Source: Tachypleus tridentatus
Lineage: Eukaryota; Arthropoda; Merostomata; Xiphosura; Limulidae
Direction of reading: 5' to 3'
DNA length: 64,000 nt
Assembly (NCBI RefSeq): GCF_004210375.1
Contig: NC_134830.1
Coordinates: 50,597,094-50,661,093 of the forward strand
The notes beneath the pieces are model-generated. The model was not told the origin of the DNA. It saw nothing but the letters and a program-made list of their open reading frames with translations, and did not search any database. How positions within the stretch are numbered: position 1 is the stretch's first letter; the number at the start of each line of letters is the position of its first letter. Positions 39,401 through 50,964 of the stretch are shown one piece after another. The translations under genes and the position numbers were made by a program.

Positions 39401-40181
39401 GTCTGTCAACAAAACAGATTATTATATAGTTGTCCTTCTAGAGTGAGCCAGTCAAGAAATAGATTGCTATATTGTTGTCCTCCTAGACTGAGGGAGTCAA
39501 CAAACAGATCGCTATATTGTTGTACTCCTAGACCTGAGCGAGTCAACAAAACGAATGATGCTATTCTGTTGTGCTCCTAGACTGAGCCAGTCAACAAACA
39601 AAGATTGCTATATATTGTTGTCCTTCTAGAAGTGAGCCAGTCAACAAACAGATCGCTATGTATTGTTGTCCTTCCCTAGACCCAGGAGTCAAAAAACGGA
39701 TACTATTCTGTTGACTGTGCTACTAGCTTTCCTCAGACTGATACAGAGTGCAACAAACAGATTGCTACATATTGTTGTCCTCTCTAGATTGAGCAAGTCA
39801 ACAAACAGATTGCTATATTTTTTGTTTTCCTAGACTGAGCCAGTCAACAAACAGATGCTGTATTGTTGTACCTCCTAGACTGAGCGAGTCTCAAAAATTG
39901 GATTCTATTCTGTTGTGCTCTTAGCTTTCTAGGACTGAGCAAGTCAACAAACAGATCTGCTTATATTGTTGTCCTTCTAGACAGAGCGAGTCAACAAACA
40001 GATCTCTATATCTGTTGTGCTCCTAGGTTTTCTAGACTGAGCTAGTCAACAAAACAGATTGCTATTCTGTTGTCTTCCTATACTGAGCCAGTCCACAAAA
40101 CAGATTGCTATATTGTTGTTCCTTCTAGAGTGAGCCAGTCAACAAACAGATCGCTATATTGTTGTCTTCCTAGACCCAGGA

Positions 40182-40206
40182 AGCAATACGTAACTGAACG
40201 AAGTAC
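40182..40206. other. Oxford Nanopore ligation adapter remnant at contig end
   Basis: A 25-base match, including GCAATACGTAACTGAACGAA, to the bottom-strand/reverse-complement sequence of the standard Nanopore Y adapter as I remember it. It interrupts an array unit after CCTAGACCCAGG and ends one base before the Ns. It is artificial sequence, not genome. Confidence 0.95.
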
Positions 40207-40207
40207 G

Positions 40208-40707
40208 NNNNNNNNNNNNNNNNNNNNNNNNNNNNNNNNNNNNNNNNNNNNNNNNNNNNNNNNNNNNNNNNNNNNNNNNNNNNNNNNNNNNNNNNNNNNN
40301 NNNNNNNNNNNNNNNNNNNNNNNNNNNNNNNNNNNNNNNNNNNNNNNNNNNNNNNNNNNNNNNNNNNNNNNNNNNNNNNNNNNNNNNNNNNNNNNNNNNN
40401 NNNNNNNNNNNNNNNNNNNNNNNNNNNNNNNNNNNNNNNNNNNNNNNNNNNNNNNNNNNNNNNNNNNNNNNNNNNNNNNNNNNNNNNNNNNNNNNNNNNN
40501 NNNNNNNNNNNNNNNNNNNNNNNNNNNNNNNNNNNNNNNNNNNNNNNNNNNNNNNNNNNNNNNNNNNNNNNNNNNNNNNNNNNNNNNNNNNNNNNNNNNN
40601 NNNNNNNNNNNNNNNNNNNNNNNNNNNNNNNNNNNNNNNNNNNNNNNNNNNNNNNNNNNNNNNNNNNNNNNNNNNNNNNNNNNNNNNNNNNNNNNNNNNN
40701 NNNNNNN
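40208..40707. other. Assembly gap, exactly 500 N
   Basis: A run of exactly 500 undetermined bases. A round number like this is a scaffolding placeholder, not a measured gap. It joins the adapter-ended contig to the contig that carries the second copy. Confidence 1.
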
Positions 40708-41639
40708 GGAGAGGGTGATGTAGGGCACGTCTGGATCCGAGCGGCTTGAACCTGTCGTTAACTGTACACTAAACGTACACTATAGTCAGTGGCTTCGGCA
40801 GCTATGGAGAGTAAGGCGTTCGACAATAAAACCGGCTAGACATGCATAAGAACAAATGGCTTCGGAAAACCGCACAATATACACATAAGATTGATGCAGC
40901 TACAAGCTACAAATGGCCTGCCAGATCTAGATCACAGGAGTTTATGCTTGGGAGTAATATTTTCGAATTTCATGCTCTGTTCAATTTGTTGTGATGGAAA
41001 TTTTACTTAATTTTACACTACGTACAAGACGTAGGTAGATTCTGTGATAGTGCTTGCAAGCCTTGCATGTATACTTAGGCCTACTGACTGATGCTTACGA
41101 ACTATGACTTATATCGAAAAGCTTAAAAGCACGCTTATATTAAAGATGTACATTTCGGCTACTGAAAAAGTCTACATCTCGGCCTAATTATGCAATTCGA
41201 TTGGTAAGAACACGAGAATCGCAAGAACAAACACACAATTTGTCGGCCTGTGATGCAATAAAACAATTCAACAGACCAAACTGTAGGGGGATGATTGTGT
41301 GCACCATACCCCCACCTAAAATGAAGGGGGATGTACCCCACCCATCCCCTCAGGATCTACGCCCTCAAAGTAAAGGTCACAGCATGGTAATGACAATTTC
41401 CTTTCTGTTAACGCTGTTTTAGATAATAATGGACATACGAACACATTTTGATATTTTTTAAAAACCGAATATGATTAACGTTGCCTAGTGGAGGTGTGCA
41501 CCCCACCGAATGCCCCTTTAGTTTTGGGAGCTATAATTTGTTGTAAACTCTATGATTTTTAATCTTAGGTTTCTAGCATAATAAGATTAGATTTCTCCCC
41601 TGGTGTCTGGAATACAGGTTCAATTTTCTTATTCCTCAG
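40708..41639 (+). other. Start of second contig, intron upstream of exon A
   Basis: About 930 bp of unique sequence ending in the exon A acceptor (TTTTCTTATTCCTCAG). Positions 41285-41356 hold a G/C-rich stretch with repeated GGGGGATG and CCCCCACC or CCCCACCC blocks, and GTGTGCACC occurs there and again near 41494, suggesting a decayed repeat. No exon is recognised. The 60-73 codon open frames here have no similarity I know. Confidence 0.6.
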
Positions 41640-42059
41640 GTTTTATCCTTAGGAAGGGATGTCCTTCCAGAATACAAGCTTCAGAATCCCCGAGCCCACA
41701 AATGGACCATCCTTCATTACTCCCCTTTTAAAGCCTTCTGGGACTGGATAATACTCCTTCTTGTCATCTACACCGCGATATTCACTCCTTACGTCGCAGC
41801 CTTCTTGTTAAACGAAACCAAAACCAAACGGAACAAGAAGTACAGTGACGACCCTATCGTCATCATCGACCTTTTAGTTGATGTCATGTTTATCATCGAT
41901 ATACTCATCAACTTTCGAACCACCTACGTTAACACCAATGAAGAAGTGGTTAGTGTTCCAAGTCAGATCGCAGCACATTATCTTCGAGGCTGGTTCATCA
42001 TCGATGTGGTGGCGGCCATTCCTTTTGACTTGCTACTCTTTGGCACTGAGACTGACGAG
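41640..42059 (+). CDS. sei: ERG-type K+ channel, exon A complete (pre-S1 to S3 start), copy 2
   Basis: The full exon is 420 bp (140 codons, phase 0 at both ends). It opens with [20 protein letters not shown], the conserved ERG segment just before S1, then [16 protein letters not shown] leading into S1. S2 and the INFRTTYVN signature follow, and the exon ends after the start of S3. The start was set by the CTCAG acceptor and the conserved VLSLG; the donor is GTAAGA at 42060. The part shared with copy 1 translates identically. Upstream exons (eag/PAS domain and N-terminal linker) should lie to the left on this contig, but only about 0.9 kb precedes the exon before the gap, so this copy's 5' end is missing. 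Confidence 0.97.
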
Positions 42060-42311
42060 GTAAGAGTAGTTTTTATAAACCAGTTCTATTAGTGCTTGCC
42101 AATTACTGTGACTATTTATTGAAATCAGTAGGACATGGTTATTGGTAACGCACTTTGTATTTAAGAAAACAACATGGTGATCAGTGTTTCATTCCATTCA
42201 AAATATATTTTGTAAACTGTTGCTTCCTAGATAACTAATTTTAGAAACTACTTTTTAAGCTTGATAAGAGCTAATTATAATTCCTTAAATATCGGATAGG
42301 GTATTCTTTTT

Positions 42312-42468
42312 CCTTGAGGTTTACCCCTTTAAGTATCAACTACCACATTATTACCACTAGTGCCTGGCTTACAGTTTTAATTGTCACAGTAGAACCAGAA
42401 ATACTTCATACATAACCTTGAGGTTTACCCCTTTAAGTATCAACTACCACATCTTCACTATTAGTGCC
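42312..42468. repeat. 53-bp direct repeat pair, copy 2
   Basis: Equivalent of 599-755, with units at 42312-42364 and 42416-42468. Here both units read CAACTACCAC, whereas the first unit of copy 1 reads CAACTTCCAC. Confidence 0.85.
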
Positions 42469-43319
42469 GTCAACAAATCCATCTCCGCCAACCGTTCCTT
42501 ACGTTTCCACAGCGACACCCTTTACGTTAACAACAACATCGCGTGGTTGAAGTTAAAAAAAAAAGCGAGAAATCCGTTCGAAAGTGGAGAAGGGTTCCAT
42601 GTGAACAGCAGTTGAACATGGGTCAGTCGGTCCTAAGACTGTCCTGTCGTGTGAAAGTGGGTTTTCTCGGGGCACTCCCGTTTCCCCTCACATCAAAATC
42701 TTCAGGCATTGGATTTCTAGATCCCAGCCCAGGAAACTTTTTTGCCAGACCCTGAATCGGGCCGTTTGATTTGATCTGGATTTGAATGAATTACATTCAT
42801 GTTCACATCTGCCCAACTTTTTCCTTTCGGGACAGGTCCCGGCCTTTCTTTCCACTGCTGCCTTTGCCTCCACCCAAAACAACATTTAGAGAGACATTCT
42901 CCACCCAAAAAGTCAAGAATAATAACGATAATTAATTTATTAAAATAATAATAAAAAAAAAACACCACTTAATCTTAATAACAATCCACGAAAGGGGACG
43001 AAGAGGAACTACAAAGTTCCTGAACACCCCAGTTGGAGAGAGAACTCTTCTGATTCTCTCTAAACTGAACCCCTGCCACGTTAGTTTAGTTAGTTGAAGT
43101 TAAAACTTACATTAATTGGAATGCTTAAAAACCCGGCCCCGGAAACGGATGGAATCACAGAAATTGTTTTGGAAACAGTCCCCTAGAAGTACATGTCCTA
43201 TCTCACCAACCTTTACAACCAATCCCTCAAAACACGGCTACCGAACCAACTGGTGAACAGTTATCATTGTTAACCCAGAAACAACGACTACCTATACAAC
43301 CAACCCATTAATTATTAAT

Positions 43320-43405
43320 CTAGCGTGTAAAATAGTCTCTGACACATCAATACGTTACAATACTAGCGTGTAAAATAGTCTCTGACACATCAATACGTTA
43401 CAATA
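43320..43405. repeat. 43-bp tandem duplication, copy 2
   Basis: Equivalent of 1613-1698, with two identical adjacent units. Confidence 0.9.
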
Positions 43406-44004
43406 CGTAGTTTAGACCAACTACGTTATCATTGACATACGCTAACCACCAGTAACACTGTCATTCAGGTTTTCTCTACAAACTATGGTGACACAGCTTA
43501 GTTGAAACTTTCACATGTTGAATCTCCAGATTAAAGAAACGTCAAATTTAGAATTAATTAGACTCTCTCATCCACTTCAGCTCCAAGCCGGAGACCCACA
43601 AGATTCCTTCTCTCTACATCTTCGGCGAACTTTACCCTAACTTCTGTATACCCACGTGCTAAGAACGTAGCCATTTTAAGGACATGTGGTCCGCCGATCG
43701 TTGCAGAGTTCAAGTTTCTCCCGACAACGTTTCGGATGGGTGACAAGTGGCGTGTTACCCTAAAACAGTTGATATTAAACTCAGAATATTATTTTGACTG
43801 ATGTTTAAAGAGGGAAAAAATCCTAATCAGGTTAAACCCGCCAATTGAACTTCATTATCAACTGGGAATTGTATTTAACCGTAACTTAAACTGTAGAAAT
43901 CAGCAAGCCTATAAATCAATGTGTCACTCATTTAAGAAAAAATCGAGAGTATCCGAAAAGGTTGCGTATCTGACACTGTTGTGACTATCTATAAAGCTTT
44001 TATC

Positions 44005-44143
44005 GGCCTACTAGAGTCCAATGGCAAAGCGGTATGTTTGTGGACCCTTAATGCTAAAAACCGGGTTTCGATACCCGTCATGGGTAAGGCATGGATAGTT
44101 CATTGCGTAGCTTTGTGGCTAACTTCAAAGAGTCAAACAATAT
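44005..44143 (+). mobile_element. tRNA-derived SINE, family B, copy 2
   Basis: Same insertion as 2304-2442, with the A box at 44022 and the B box GGTTTCGATACC at 44064. Confidence 0.75.
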
Positions 44144-44490
44144 CGTGCTACTATTCGAATGCGGCAAAAAAAGACACATGTGACATGTCCGATCATTTAC
44201 ATGCTTTCGGTATAAAGATTAGCTTTTCTTTACCCAAATACGCACCTTCCCGCTACTTCGACACCTAAAACGTAGTGCCGGATATCAACAACAGTACCGT
44301 GAGGCTTATAAAAACGTTTGACTCTAGATAATCCACTGGCAACACCCTAACAAAACAGTTCCCGCTCCTTGCAGCAACCTATTAAATATGTCGTAGCCAC
44401 CTGTCCACCTTGACAGCTATAACGTGAGATAGCCATATTTACTTTTCGTTTCCACCCCTCCAGCTCAAGCATTTCCCGGCGTCCAGATGG

Positions 44491-44681
44491 TGGTTTGGTT
44501 TGTTCATGATTTCGCGCAAAGCTACTCAAAGGAAGGCAACTAGTCATCACCACCCACTGCCAACGAATAGTGGGATTGACCGTCACATTATAACGCTCCC
44601 ACGACTAAAAGGGAGAGAATGTTTGATGCGACCCTCAGATTACGAGTCGAATGCCTTAACTCACCTGGCCATGCCTGGCCC
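44491..44681 (-). mobile_element. tRNA-derived SINE, family A, internally deleted, copy 2
   Basis: Same insertion as 2791-2981, carrying the same internal deletions, with AAAAGGGAGAG in place of AAAAGAGAGAG. Confidence 0.8.
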
Positions 44682-45259
44682 ACGAGGTAGTAAAAATGAA
44701 GTTTGTCAGGTACTCCCGTTTTCCACCTACACAATGTTTTGGAGTATTGAATTTGTAGATCCCCACCCAGTGGGTTTGTGGACATATCAGTTGCTAATCA
44801 AAGTCTCAGTCTAGTGTAGAAATTTACCATCAAGTTATTTGCGTTTTGTTTTTTTTATTTCATCTTCCTACCCCTCTCCCCCCATGCTTTGTTTTTCTTC
44901 TTTTGTGGTTTCTCTTACTTAACCTTATACTACGAGAGTGGTAAAAGAAATCATTTCTGTATACTCCCGAATTCTACTGGATTTGTGTCCCAGGGTTTAA
45001 ACGGAAGGAACTACTAAGGTTAAACAGTTAGAAACCAGAAACTTTATACATGCCCCTGGGGTTCTGCCTATCCCAGCAGTACTCTTCGACTTACAGTCAG
45101 TTCAGTTCAGTTCGCAGGACTTCCGCCTAGTTTAGAAGATATCGTATCCGTGAATTTTCCAGTTCCTCATGTCAACCACGAAGTGCTGCCAAACTCTTTA
45201 TAGGTTTAGGATAATGGCAAAGAAGAATACGCAGTATGTTTCTCGATTCCTACATATTT

Positions 45260-45518
45260 GTTTGTTTTGAATTTCGCGCAAAGCTACACGAGGGCTATCT
45301 GCGCTAGCCGTCCCTAATTTAGTTGTGTAAGATTAGAGGGAAGGCAGCTAGTCATCACCACCCACCGCCAACTCTTGGGCTACTCTTTTACCAACGAATA
45401 GTGGGATTGATCGTTATATGATAACGCCCCCACGGCTGAAAGGGCGAGCTTGTTTGGTGTGACGGGGATTCGAACTTACAACCTCAGATTACGAGTCGAG
45501 CGCCATACTGGACTTCCC
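45260..45518 (-). mobile_element. tRNA-derived SINE, family A, near full length, copy 2
   Basis: Same insertion as 3562-3820. It differs by a handful of substitutions, including CGGGGATTCGAAC in the B box region where copy 1 has CGAGGATTCGAAC. Confidence 0.9.
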
Positions 45519-45603
45519 TACGTATTTATGAAATGAGAATTAACGTGTCTAGAAATGTTTCTAAAATCTTGCGGGTTTATGAAGTAAGCAGCAGTGTGTT
45601 CTG

Positions 45604-45727
45604 GAAAGTCTGCTCCAATAGACACGCTTTTTGTAACTATTGAAAGTCTGCTCCAATACCTGTCAGACACGCTTTTTGTAACTATTGAAAGTCTGCTCCA
45701 ATACCTGTCAGACACGCTTTTTGTAAC
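45604..45727. repeat. 38/45-bp tandem repeat, copy 2
   Basis: Units begin at 45604, 45642 and 45687. The second and third carry an additional CCTGTCA that is absent from copy 1, so the 7-bp insertion was spread to a neighbouring unit in this copy or removed in the other. Confidence 0.9.
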
Positions 45728-48352
45728 GTTTTATTTTGTTTCTTATATCAAGTACCTTCCAGTTATTGATTGATTGATTGATATAATATGATTTACAGTA
45801 TCTTAGTTGTTTATGATCAGATGACATATTTTTTTCTTTTTCTCTCCCACGTTTCTTCCTCGAGGAATAGAAGGTACGTATAATATCCGTGTTTGAAGGT
45901 TTAATATATAAAAAAGTGGTATAATTCTGGCGAATGGTTGATTTGTAGAGAGTTTAAAATAAATCTAATCTTGAAAAGCGGAACGATCAATAATAGGCTA
46001 ACTTTATAGATTACATCAGAAATTGTCAAGTTGGAAAAGTGCCATCTAGCGTTGGCACGGAATATTCAAGAAAAAATACCTCACACGTCTTCACTAATAG
46101 ATAACTTGTATCTCACATAAAATTCACATCCAAACTTACGTGCACAATGATTTTTAACTTTTAGTAATAATGAAATAGTTTTTTTTTTTGTTTACATACG
46201 TAGGAAGCAACGTAAAAGAGCATGTGTCTAAAATCTATTTCACTCGGTCTTCCCAATGTTTAGAGGACTTTCTTTCATCTGAGCCAATGTAAGTTGTTGC
46301 CATGACGATTCCCTTACGGGAAGAAAAATAAATTGAAACGAAGTCGAACTCTAATTATTTCGCTACAGTTCTTTTTATATGTTACGTAAAGCAAGTCAAT
46401 TTCAGTCAATCCATTGGGGATATTCTCATGTAAAGCTCTATATAAACTGATTTTGTGATAGACTGGTTCATTCTGTGTTTTAAAATTCCATTTTATCTTA
46501 CCGCGTCAACTTTAAAGAAATTTGTGGTTTGCAGTAAACTTTCTCTAGTAAGTTCAGTTTGAGGCTAAAATCCAAGGTTAACACTTTATTATCACATTTT
46601 TAGAGAGCTGAATACACCCTCTCAGACTTTATAATTCCTTTGGAACTTCCCGATAATTGAAGAAAAGTTTCGAATAAAACTAAAATCGCAGTTTCACTTT
46701 TATAGGTTCTATAAAACTTAAGCCCTCAGTTTTACCTTCTAATCCGGTATTCTGTTCCCCTTTCTTCTGGGATAATCCGGTATTCAGTTACTTTCTCTTG
46801 CGGGATGATCCGAAGTTTTCAACCTGAACCACTCTTTTTGTGATAAATAAGCTAAACAGCCAGAGAGAGGAAAACTAGTTAGCAACATCCGCCGCCTACA
46901 TGTCTACTTTTACACGAGTGACAACTATTGCCTTTATACCTTGTCTACAGCGAAGACTGTAGATTGTGATCTGTGACATATCATGGGCTTGGAGCTTTCT
47001 ACTTGCTCCTTTGACATAGTAACCACAGGGCAATCTGACTAAAACCACCATCCAACATTACCTTTCAGTTATTTTATTTAAGGTGAATCGTCATATTCTG
47101 GTGGGTAACTATCATTAGATAAGAATAAATGTTAACAAAACATTCTTTCTTTAAAAGCTGTTTTTGAAAATTGCTTTTTGTGTGTTTTATATACATATGA
47201 AAACGGAGCAGTGTTTTTATTATTTAAGAAGCTTAACATGGCTGTTTGCTGTCCCTCATAAATTAAACCGATGTCAGAAATCCACTTCTATTTATCGTAC
47301 CAGCTTGCTGGTTTGCCAGTTCCACTAAGTTAGAGAAGTGTTACTTCAAATAAAATAACCATGTTAGATATAAAATAAATGAATATAATGCTATTAATCC
47401 TCGCCTAAAAAAAACTCAATAAATTATGTGAATAAAGTGGGTAACAATTACAGTTCACTAAATCTAATTATCAGTGACTGTTTAAGAAAATTCATGATAT
47501 AACACTAAATTACTGATAAGTCTGTCCCGACCGGCTTCATGAACCATGGTACTGGACGAAAGGCCACGTCTGTAGTCTATATACTAAATGCTGTGTTGTT
47601 AACGTATTATAACAAACTGCTTTACTTTTAATGACTTAAAGGTGAAGTAAACGTGTTGAAGTTTCACCGTTAATATTTAATTCAGTAAACACTTGCTAGT
47701 TTGGAAAAACTGTCGTTGATTTACAGAACTTCTGTAACCACAAATGGAAGGTTGAAATTGGTAATTATAAGCTCCAGTTGGCAGAGTTTTTCAGTTGGAT
47801 GATAATCTAACAGAGTTCTCTGTTTACTGTCTTATAAATCTGTTCATTGATAAAAAATATATCAAAAAAGCTAATATTTTAATTCACGAATATTCGGTGG
47901 TTTGATGTATGAAACATTTCAAGTGTTTTATTGAAATATTTGAATTTGAATATTGATTTTTCTATTTTCGATTTGAATAAAAACACTAAAAACAGTTAAA
48001 GTTTACCTTTGCCTTATTAACCTATTGATTAGTCAATGGATGATTGGCAAAGGTCGCAGCCACGAGCAACCAGCGCAGTAGCCTTTTGTGTAAAAGAGTA
48101 CAGTGACCGTTGTCTCTAGTCTAACTTCTAGTCAGAGTGTGGTTTAAACAGGAGAGTTCTGAAGTAGCTTTTTGAATAGCTTCCTAGTGTTCTAAGACCC
48201 TTTCTACCTCATATGTCACTGTTTGTGTTACATTTAACACGAATGTGTAGTTTGGAATGGCTCACCGTCTCGTACAAGTTTTTAAAATGAACGGGGCATC
48301 TTTCAGTCAGTCATGTGCTCTGAAGATGAATGAGACACCTCTGTATAAGTAC
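45728..48352. other. AT-rich intron, copy 2, no gene recognised
   Basis: Collinear with 4017-6665. Near 45766-45785 copy 2 has a short ATTG repeat in place of about 25 bp of copy 1 sequence, and a further short stretch near 45797 is missing. No exon seen. Confidence 0.6.
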
Positions 48353-48468
48353 GCCGCCGGTACAGTGGTAAGTCTTCGGATTTACAACGATAAAATCAGG
48401 GGTTCGATTCCCCTTGGAGGACTCAGCAGACAGCCCAATGTGATTTTGCTATAAGAAAACACACACCT
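48353..48468 (+). mobile_element. tRNA-derived SINE, family C, copy 2
   Basis: Same insertion as 6666-6781, with B box GGTTCGATTCC at 48401-48411. Confidence 0.8.
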
Positions 48469-48971
48469 CTATAAATCATGTCATATATCTTTAAAAATCC
48501 AGGATCAGACTTTGTTAGGTGATTCCTGTCAAAGTCTGTCATGGTGAACGCGATTACTTAGTTCTGAAACTAACGCTAGGCTGCACTTTCATATTTCTCT
48601 TAAATAGTTCATTAGAGACTTCAAGTCGGAGATGTATAAAAACAGTTAACGTATCATTTGTCTGCTAGCAGCTACGTTTTTAAATATTAGAACCCCTCAG
48701 ATGGGATGGACAGGATGGTAGGCAACAGTATATCTCAAAATAGAATTTTAATTATGTCACATTTAATGTTAGGGTATTAAACTTCAGTTTTCAGTGTTTA
48801 ATATCATAACCATAACAGTAATCGCTGCTCCACAAGTAGAAACACAAGTTCAGATTCCTATCGCATTTTATTCTGTAGTTATTTGGAACATTTAATAATT
48901 GGTAAAGTCATCTATGTGTTCCACAGTAAAAACCCACAGAATTTCCTCAGTGATCAGGTTCGAATAACGAT

Positions 48972-49867
48972 TTCCTTGACATACTTTTCCTTCCTCTTGT
49001 CTTGAACGAATCTATCTGTCTGACTATCAAAGTCCTTTCCAAACTTTTCCTTCTTCTTTTCTTGAATTGACCTACCTGTGTCACTGTCAAAGTCCTTACC
49101 AAACTTTTCCTTCTTCTTTTCTTGAATTGACCTACCTGTGTCACTGCCAAAGTCCTTACCAAACTTTTCCTTCTTCTTTTCTTGAATTGACCTACCTGTG
49201 TCACTGTCAAAGTCCTTTCCAAACTTTTCCTTCTTCTCTTGAATTGACCTACCTGTGTCACTGTCAAAGTCCTTACCAAACCTTTCCTTCTTCTTTTCTT
49301 GAATTGACCTACCTGTGTCACTGTCAAAGTCCTTTCCAAACTTTTCCTTCTTCTTTTCTTGAATTGACCTACCTGTGTCACTGCTAAAGTCCTTACTAAA
49401 CTTTTTCCTTTCTTTCTTGAATTGACCTACCTGTGTCACTGCTAAAGTCCTTACCAAACTTTTCCTTCTTCTTTCTTGAATTGACCTACCTGTGTCACTG
49501 TCAAAGTCCTTACCAAACTTTTCCTTCTTCTTTTCTTGAATTGACCTACCTGTGTCACTGTCAAAGTCCTTACCAAACTTTTCCTTCTTCTTTTCTTGAA
49601 TTGACCTACCTGTGTCACTGTCAAAGTCCTTACCAAACTTTTCCTTCTTCTTTTCTTGAATTGACCTACCTGTGTCACTGTCAAAGTCCTTACCAAACTT
49701 TTCCTTCTTCTTTTCTTGAATTGACCTACCTGTGTCACTGCCAAAGTCCTTACCAAACTTTTCCTTCTTCTTTTCTTGAATTGACCTACCTGTGTCACTG
49801 CCAAAGTCCTTACCAAACTTTTCCTTCCTCTTGTCTTGAACTAACCTATCTATATAACTGCAAAAGC
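48972..49867. repeat. 60-bp minisatellite, copy 2, about 15 units
   Basis: Same array as 7285-8371 but about 190 bp (about three units) shorter and much more regular, with only one CTATCTGTCTGACTATC-type unit (at the left edge) against three or more in copy 1. The length difference marks this as a length-variable locus between the two copies. Confidence 0.95.
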
Positions 49868-50964
49868 AAGATAGAAGATATGTCGATTGGTCACATTTTG
49901 TAACTTATTTAATAAAATACCTAATAGATGCAGCACATCGAGATATGGAAGATATCTGGTAGAAATGTGTATCGTAATGTGTTGACTTGTAGCAATTAAA
50001 GATTTAAATCTGGAATTCTAGTTGATTGCTTCATAGTATTTTATTGAATAAATGATAACATCCATCCAAGCAAACGTTTAGCATTTTATTGAAATGTTGA
50101 AAAATACAGTTAGAAATTAAAATAGGAAGCCTAGGATAACTTCCATCTATAAAGTTTTTATTTGAATATCAGTAATGTAATTACACAAATATTTCCAATC
50201 AAGGAATTCCCATGATTTAATTGTTTAGTTAAACCCTGTTCGTTGGATTCGTTCTCTTTGTTCATATATGAAAACAAATAATACGGTCGTTCGGATGTCT
50301 GTTGTACAGAATGTAAATTATCTTGTTTTATTCTTACACTTTACCATCAGTGACAAGTGTAAGTTCAATCAATTACAGCGTAAAAGGTCAAATTTATCAA
50401 CAACGGTAGCAGTGAACCAGATCAAATTTATCAACAACGGCTGTTCTAAAAATTCAGTGAAAATGTGATAACTCAATGTCAAAAAGCTGATGCGCTTATG
50501 GTACTTAACGTATAATTATACGTTTCTTAGAACCACTGAAGGTTTCATATAGATCCTTAAGCCTACGACAGTTGTTTTTCTGTTTTAATTTTATTATTTA
50601 ATAAATAAATTTCGATGTAAGAAAACCAACTAGTTTATAATATAGATACTTTTTCTTGTTTTTATTTTCTTTAAGGTCTCATGATTTACATACTGACGTC
50701 ATCAACGTAAATAAGTTTTTTTACTGCAGTAGGGAAGCTCAACCAGTACATTTTCTATTCAGGTGTGGTTGTATCCTTTTCTTTTAGATAGATATACGCA
50801 AATTCAGTCCAATGCTACATTAATGTTATTTCTCACAACAGATGGCGTTTGAAAATTTTATTACCTGTATGTGAAACAATATATTATTTAACTGGCCTTT
50901 TGTGTTAAACAGAAGGATTTACGAAGTAGTGTGTTATAGGATAAGATTGATTCGTTTTCGTTAG
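49868..50964 (+). other. 3' end of the A-B intron, copy 2
   Basis: Collinear with 8372-9472, including TGACGTCA at 50694-50701, and ending at the exon B acceptor TTTTCGTTAG. Confidence 0.6.

Larger units (their letters stand above)
13087..40181. repeat. Giant intronic minisatellite, 45-bp and about 52-bp units, about 27 kb
   Basis: The basic unit is 45 bp, for example CTGAGCCAGTCAACAAACAG followed by ATTGCTATATTGTTGTCCTT and CTAGA. A longer variant ends GTTGTGCTCCTAGCTTTCTAGA (the extra AGCTTTCT makes about 52 bp). Units are arranged in larger blocks that recur every roughly 1-2.3 kb; for example the GTAAACAAACAGATCGCTGT block with TTGTTCACCTA recurs near 19608, 23449, 25447, 30107 and 36309. 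The left edge (13.1-14.5 kb) uses a different subfamily with GATCGGTATACTTCTG. The 45-nt period keeps frames open on both strands (15-residue repeats such as SQSTNRLLYCCPSRV), which I do not regard as genes. The array is cut at the right by an adapter and gap, so its true length is unknown. Confidence 0.95.
42060..44004 (+). other. First part of the A-B intron, copy 2
   Basis: Collinear with 347-2303 and differing by scattered SNPs and small indels (for example a shorter TAATAA/A tract near 42945 and a shorter CT-rich tract near 43055). No exon seen. Confidence 0.7.

Noticed and set aside
13087..40181. CRISPR-like array
   Set aside because: There are no unique spacers between constant repeats. 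The units are contiguous and mutually similar, the DNA is eukaryotic, and no cas genes are present.
40070..40728. Open frames spanning the N run
   Set aside because: They consist mostly of undetermined bases and are artefacts of translating the gap.
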